Source: an uncultured Bacteroidales bacterium (GTDB taxonomy: Bacteria > Bacteroidota > Bacteroidia > Bacteroidales > F082). Taken from it: DNA of 5,884 nucleotides. The translations under genes were made by a program, and so were the position numbers. The notes beneath the pieces are model-generated. The model was not told where the DNA came from. It made no database searches and worked only from the letters and a program-made list of their open reading frames with translations. The DNA is taken from the NCBI GenBank assembly GCA_946410535.1, contig CAMKAR010000145.1:1-5884 (forward strand), given 5' to 3'. Below, one piece after another: positions 5,347 through 5,884 of the stretch (positions within the stretch are counted from its first letter, which is position 1; every line of letters begins with the position of its first letter).

Positions 5347-5884
5347 ATGGAAAACGAGCGAAACACCGATAAATTAGCAGGTTACATCATCAAATTGGGT
5401 GGATTGGCCGTCGTTGTGGCCTTGTGCCTTTATTTCAAGAACGTGCTGATCTACATCATTGCAGCTTTCGTGGTCTCACTGATAGGCCGTCCCGTGATGA
5501 AGTTGCTTCGAAGGATAAAAATCAAGGGGAAATCGGCCCCCGACTGGCTCATAGCCGTGCTGACCATCGTGGTCATCATCGGGCTTTTGGTGCTGATAGT
5601 CACGCAAATGATACCTATGGTGTCGTCCATCGTGAAGGATGCCTCAGCCATACAGACCTCGACTTACTTCGAGTCGAACCCCATCGACATGCTCAACGAG
5701 TGGATCATCGGGCTGTTTCCCAACGTGGGCAACGACTTCGACATTGCCTCTGTGCTCTTGGCGAAGGTCAAGGAGTTGGTCGACTTCGGCAAGGTGAGCG
5801 GCATCGTAGGCTCGGTGGCATCCATCGTCAGCAGTCTCTTCGTCGCTCTGTTCTCGGTGGTGGTTATCTCTTTCTTCTTCCTCA
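5347..5884 (+). CDS. AI-2E/PerM-family membrane protein (C-terminus outside window)
   Basis: The frame is open for 179 codons from the ATG at 5347 to the window edge. The N-terminal half shows the AI-2E transporter (PerM/YdgG-type) pattern. Two close hydrophobic segments (about 15-29 and 32-47) end in SLIGRPVMKLLRR, followed by a third at about 68-88 (WLIAVLTIVV into IVTQMIP). A long amphipathic, non-membrane region follows (about 92-150), and a further segment begins at about 157 (FVALFSVVVISFFFL). Full members are usually about 340-370 residues with around eight membrane segments, so roughly half is present. Family members have been linked to export of autoinducer-2 or of ions, but the substrate of this one cannot be told from sequence. 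It is divergent from the lytic transglycosylase gene. Confidence 0.85.
   Translation, partial: MENERNTDKLAGYIIKLGGLAVVVALCLYFKNVLIYIIAAFVVSLIGRPVMKLLRRIKIKGKSAPDWLIAVLTIVVIIGLLVLIVTQMIPMVSSIVKDASAIQTSTYFESNPIDMLNEWIIGLFPNVGNDFDIASVLLAKVKELVDFGKVSGIVGSVASIVSSLFVALFSVVVISFFFL

Noticed and set aside
5451..5651. A 66-codon minus-strand frame opposite the AI-2E-family gene
   Set aside because: It is antisense to a well-supported membrane protein and has no start-region signal.

Overview
The window looks like chromosomal DNA of a Bacteroidota bacterium, most likely order Bacteroidales. The evidence is the choice-of-anchor J/GEVED surface protein, the DUF4837-type lipoprotein, and start regions that lack a well-placed Shine-Dalgarno but carry the Bacteroidales -7 element TAnnTTTG. 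I cannot name the genus from the sequence.

Layout from left to right: (1) 1-1539, minus: N-terminal 513 codons of a secreted, multi-domain adhesin-like protein whose C-terminus lies outside the window, with its own promoter at about 1629-1658. (2) 1711-2163, minus: a small orphan HsdR_N-type PD-(D/E)xK protein. (3) 2244-2612, plus: a small lipoprotein of unknown function, divergent from gene 2, whose -7 element ends only 4 nt before the ATG. (4) 2620-3630, minus: a DUF4837-family lipoprotein, convergent with gene 3. (5) 3676-5226, minus: a periplasmic MltD-like lytic transglycosylase, immediately upstream of gene 4 and probably in the same transcript. (6) 5347 to the right edge, plus: the first 179 codons of an AI-2E/PerM-family membrane protein, divergent from gene 5.

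Five of the six genes encode envelope, secreted or membrane proteins; the HsdR_N-like protein is the exception. The transglycosylase and the DUF4837 lipoprotein form the only likely operon, separated by 45 nt that hold a compact hairpin. The two divergent intergenic regions (2164-2243 and 5227-5346) each contain a recognisable -7 element on both strands, and the two minus-strand ones share the same 10-mer, TATTTTTGCG. The left 1.7 kb is visibly more AT-rich than the remainder.

I found no tRNA, rRNA, CRISPR array, insertion sequence or integrase, and no clear new multi-gene system. No stretch over 300 bases lacks a gene. The most useful leads are the possible leaderless lipoprotein transcript, the intact orphan nuclease fold, and the operon hairpin that covers the alternative start of the DUF4837 gene.
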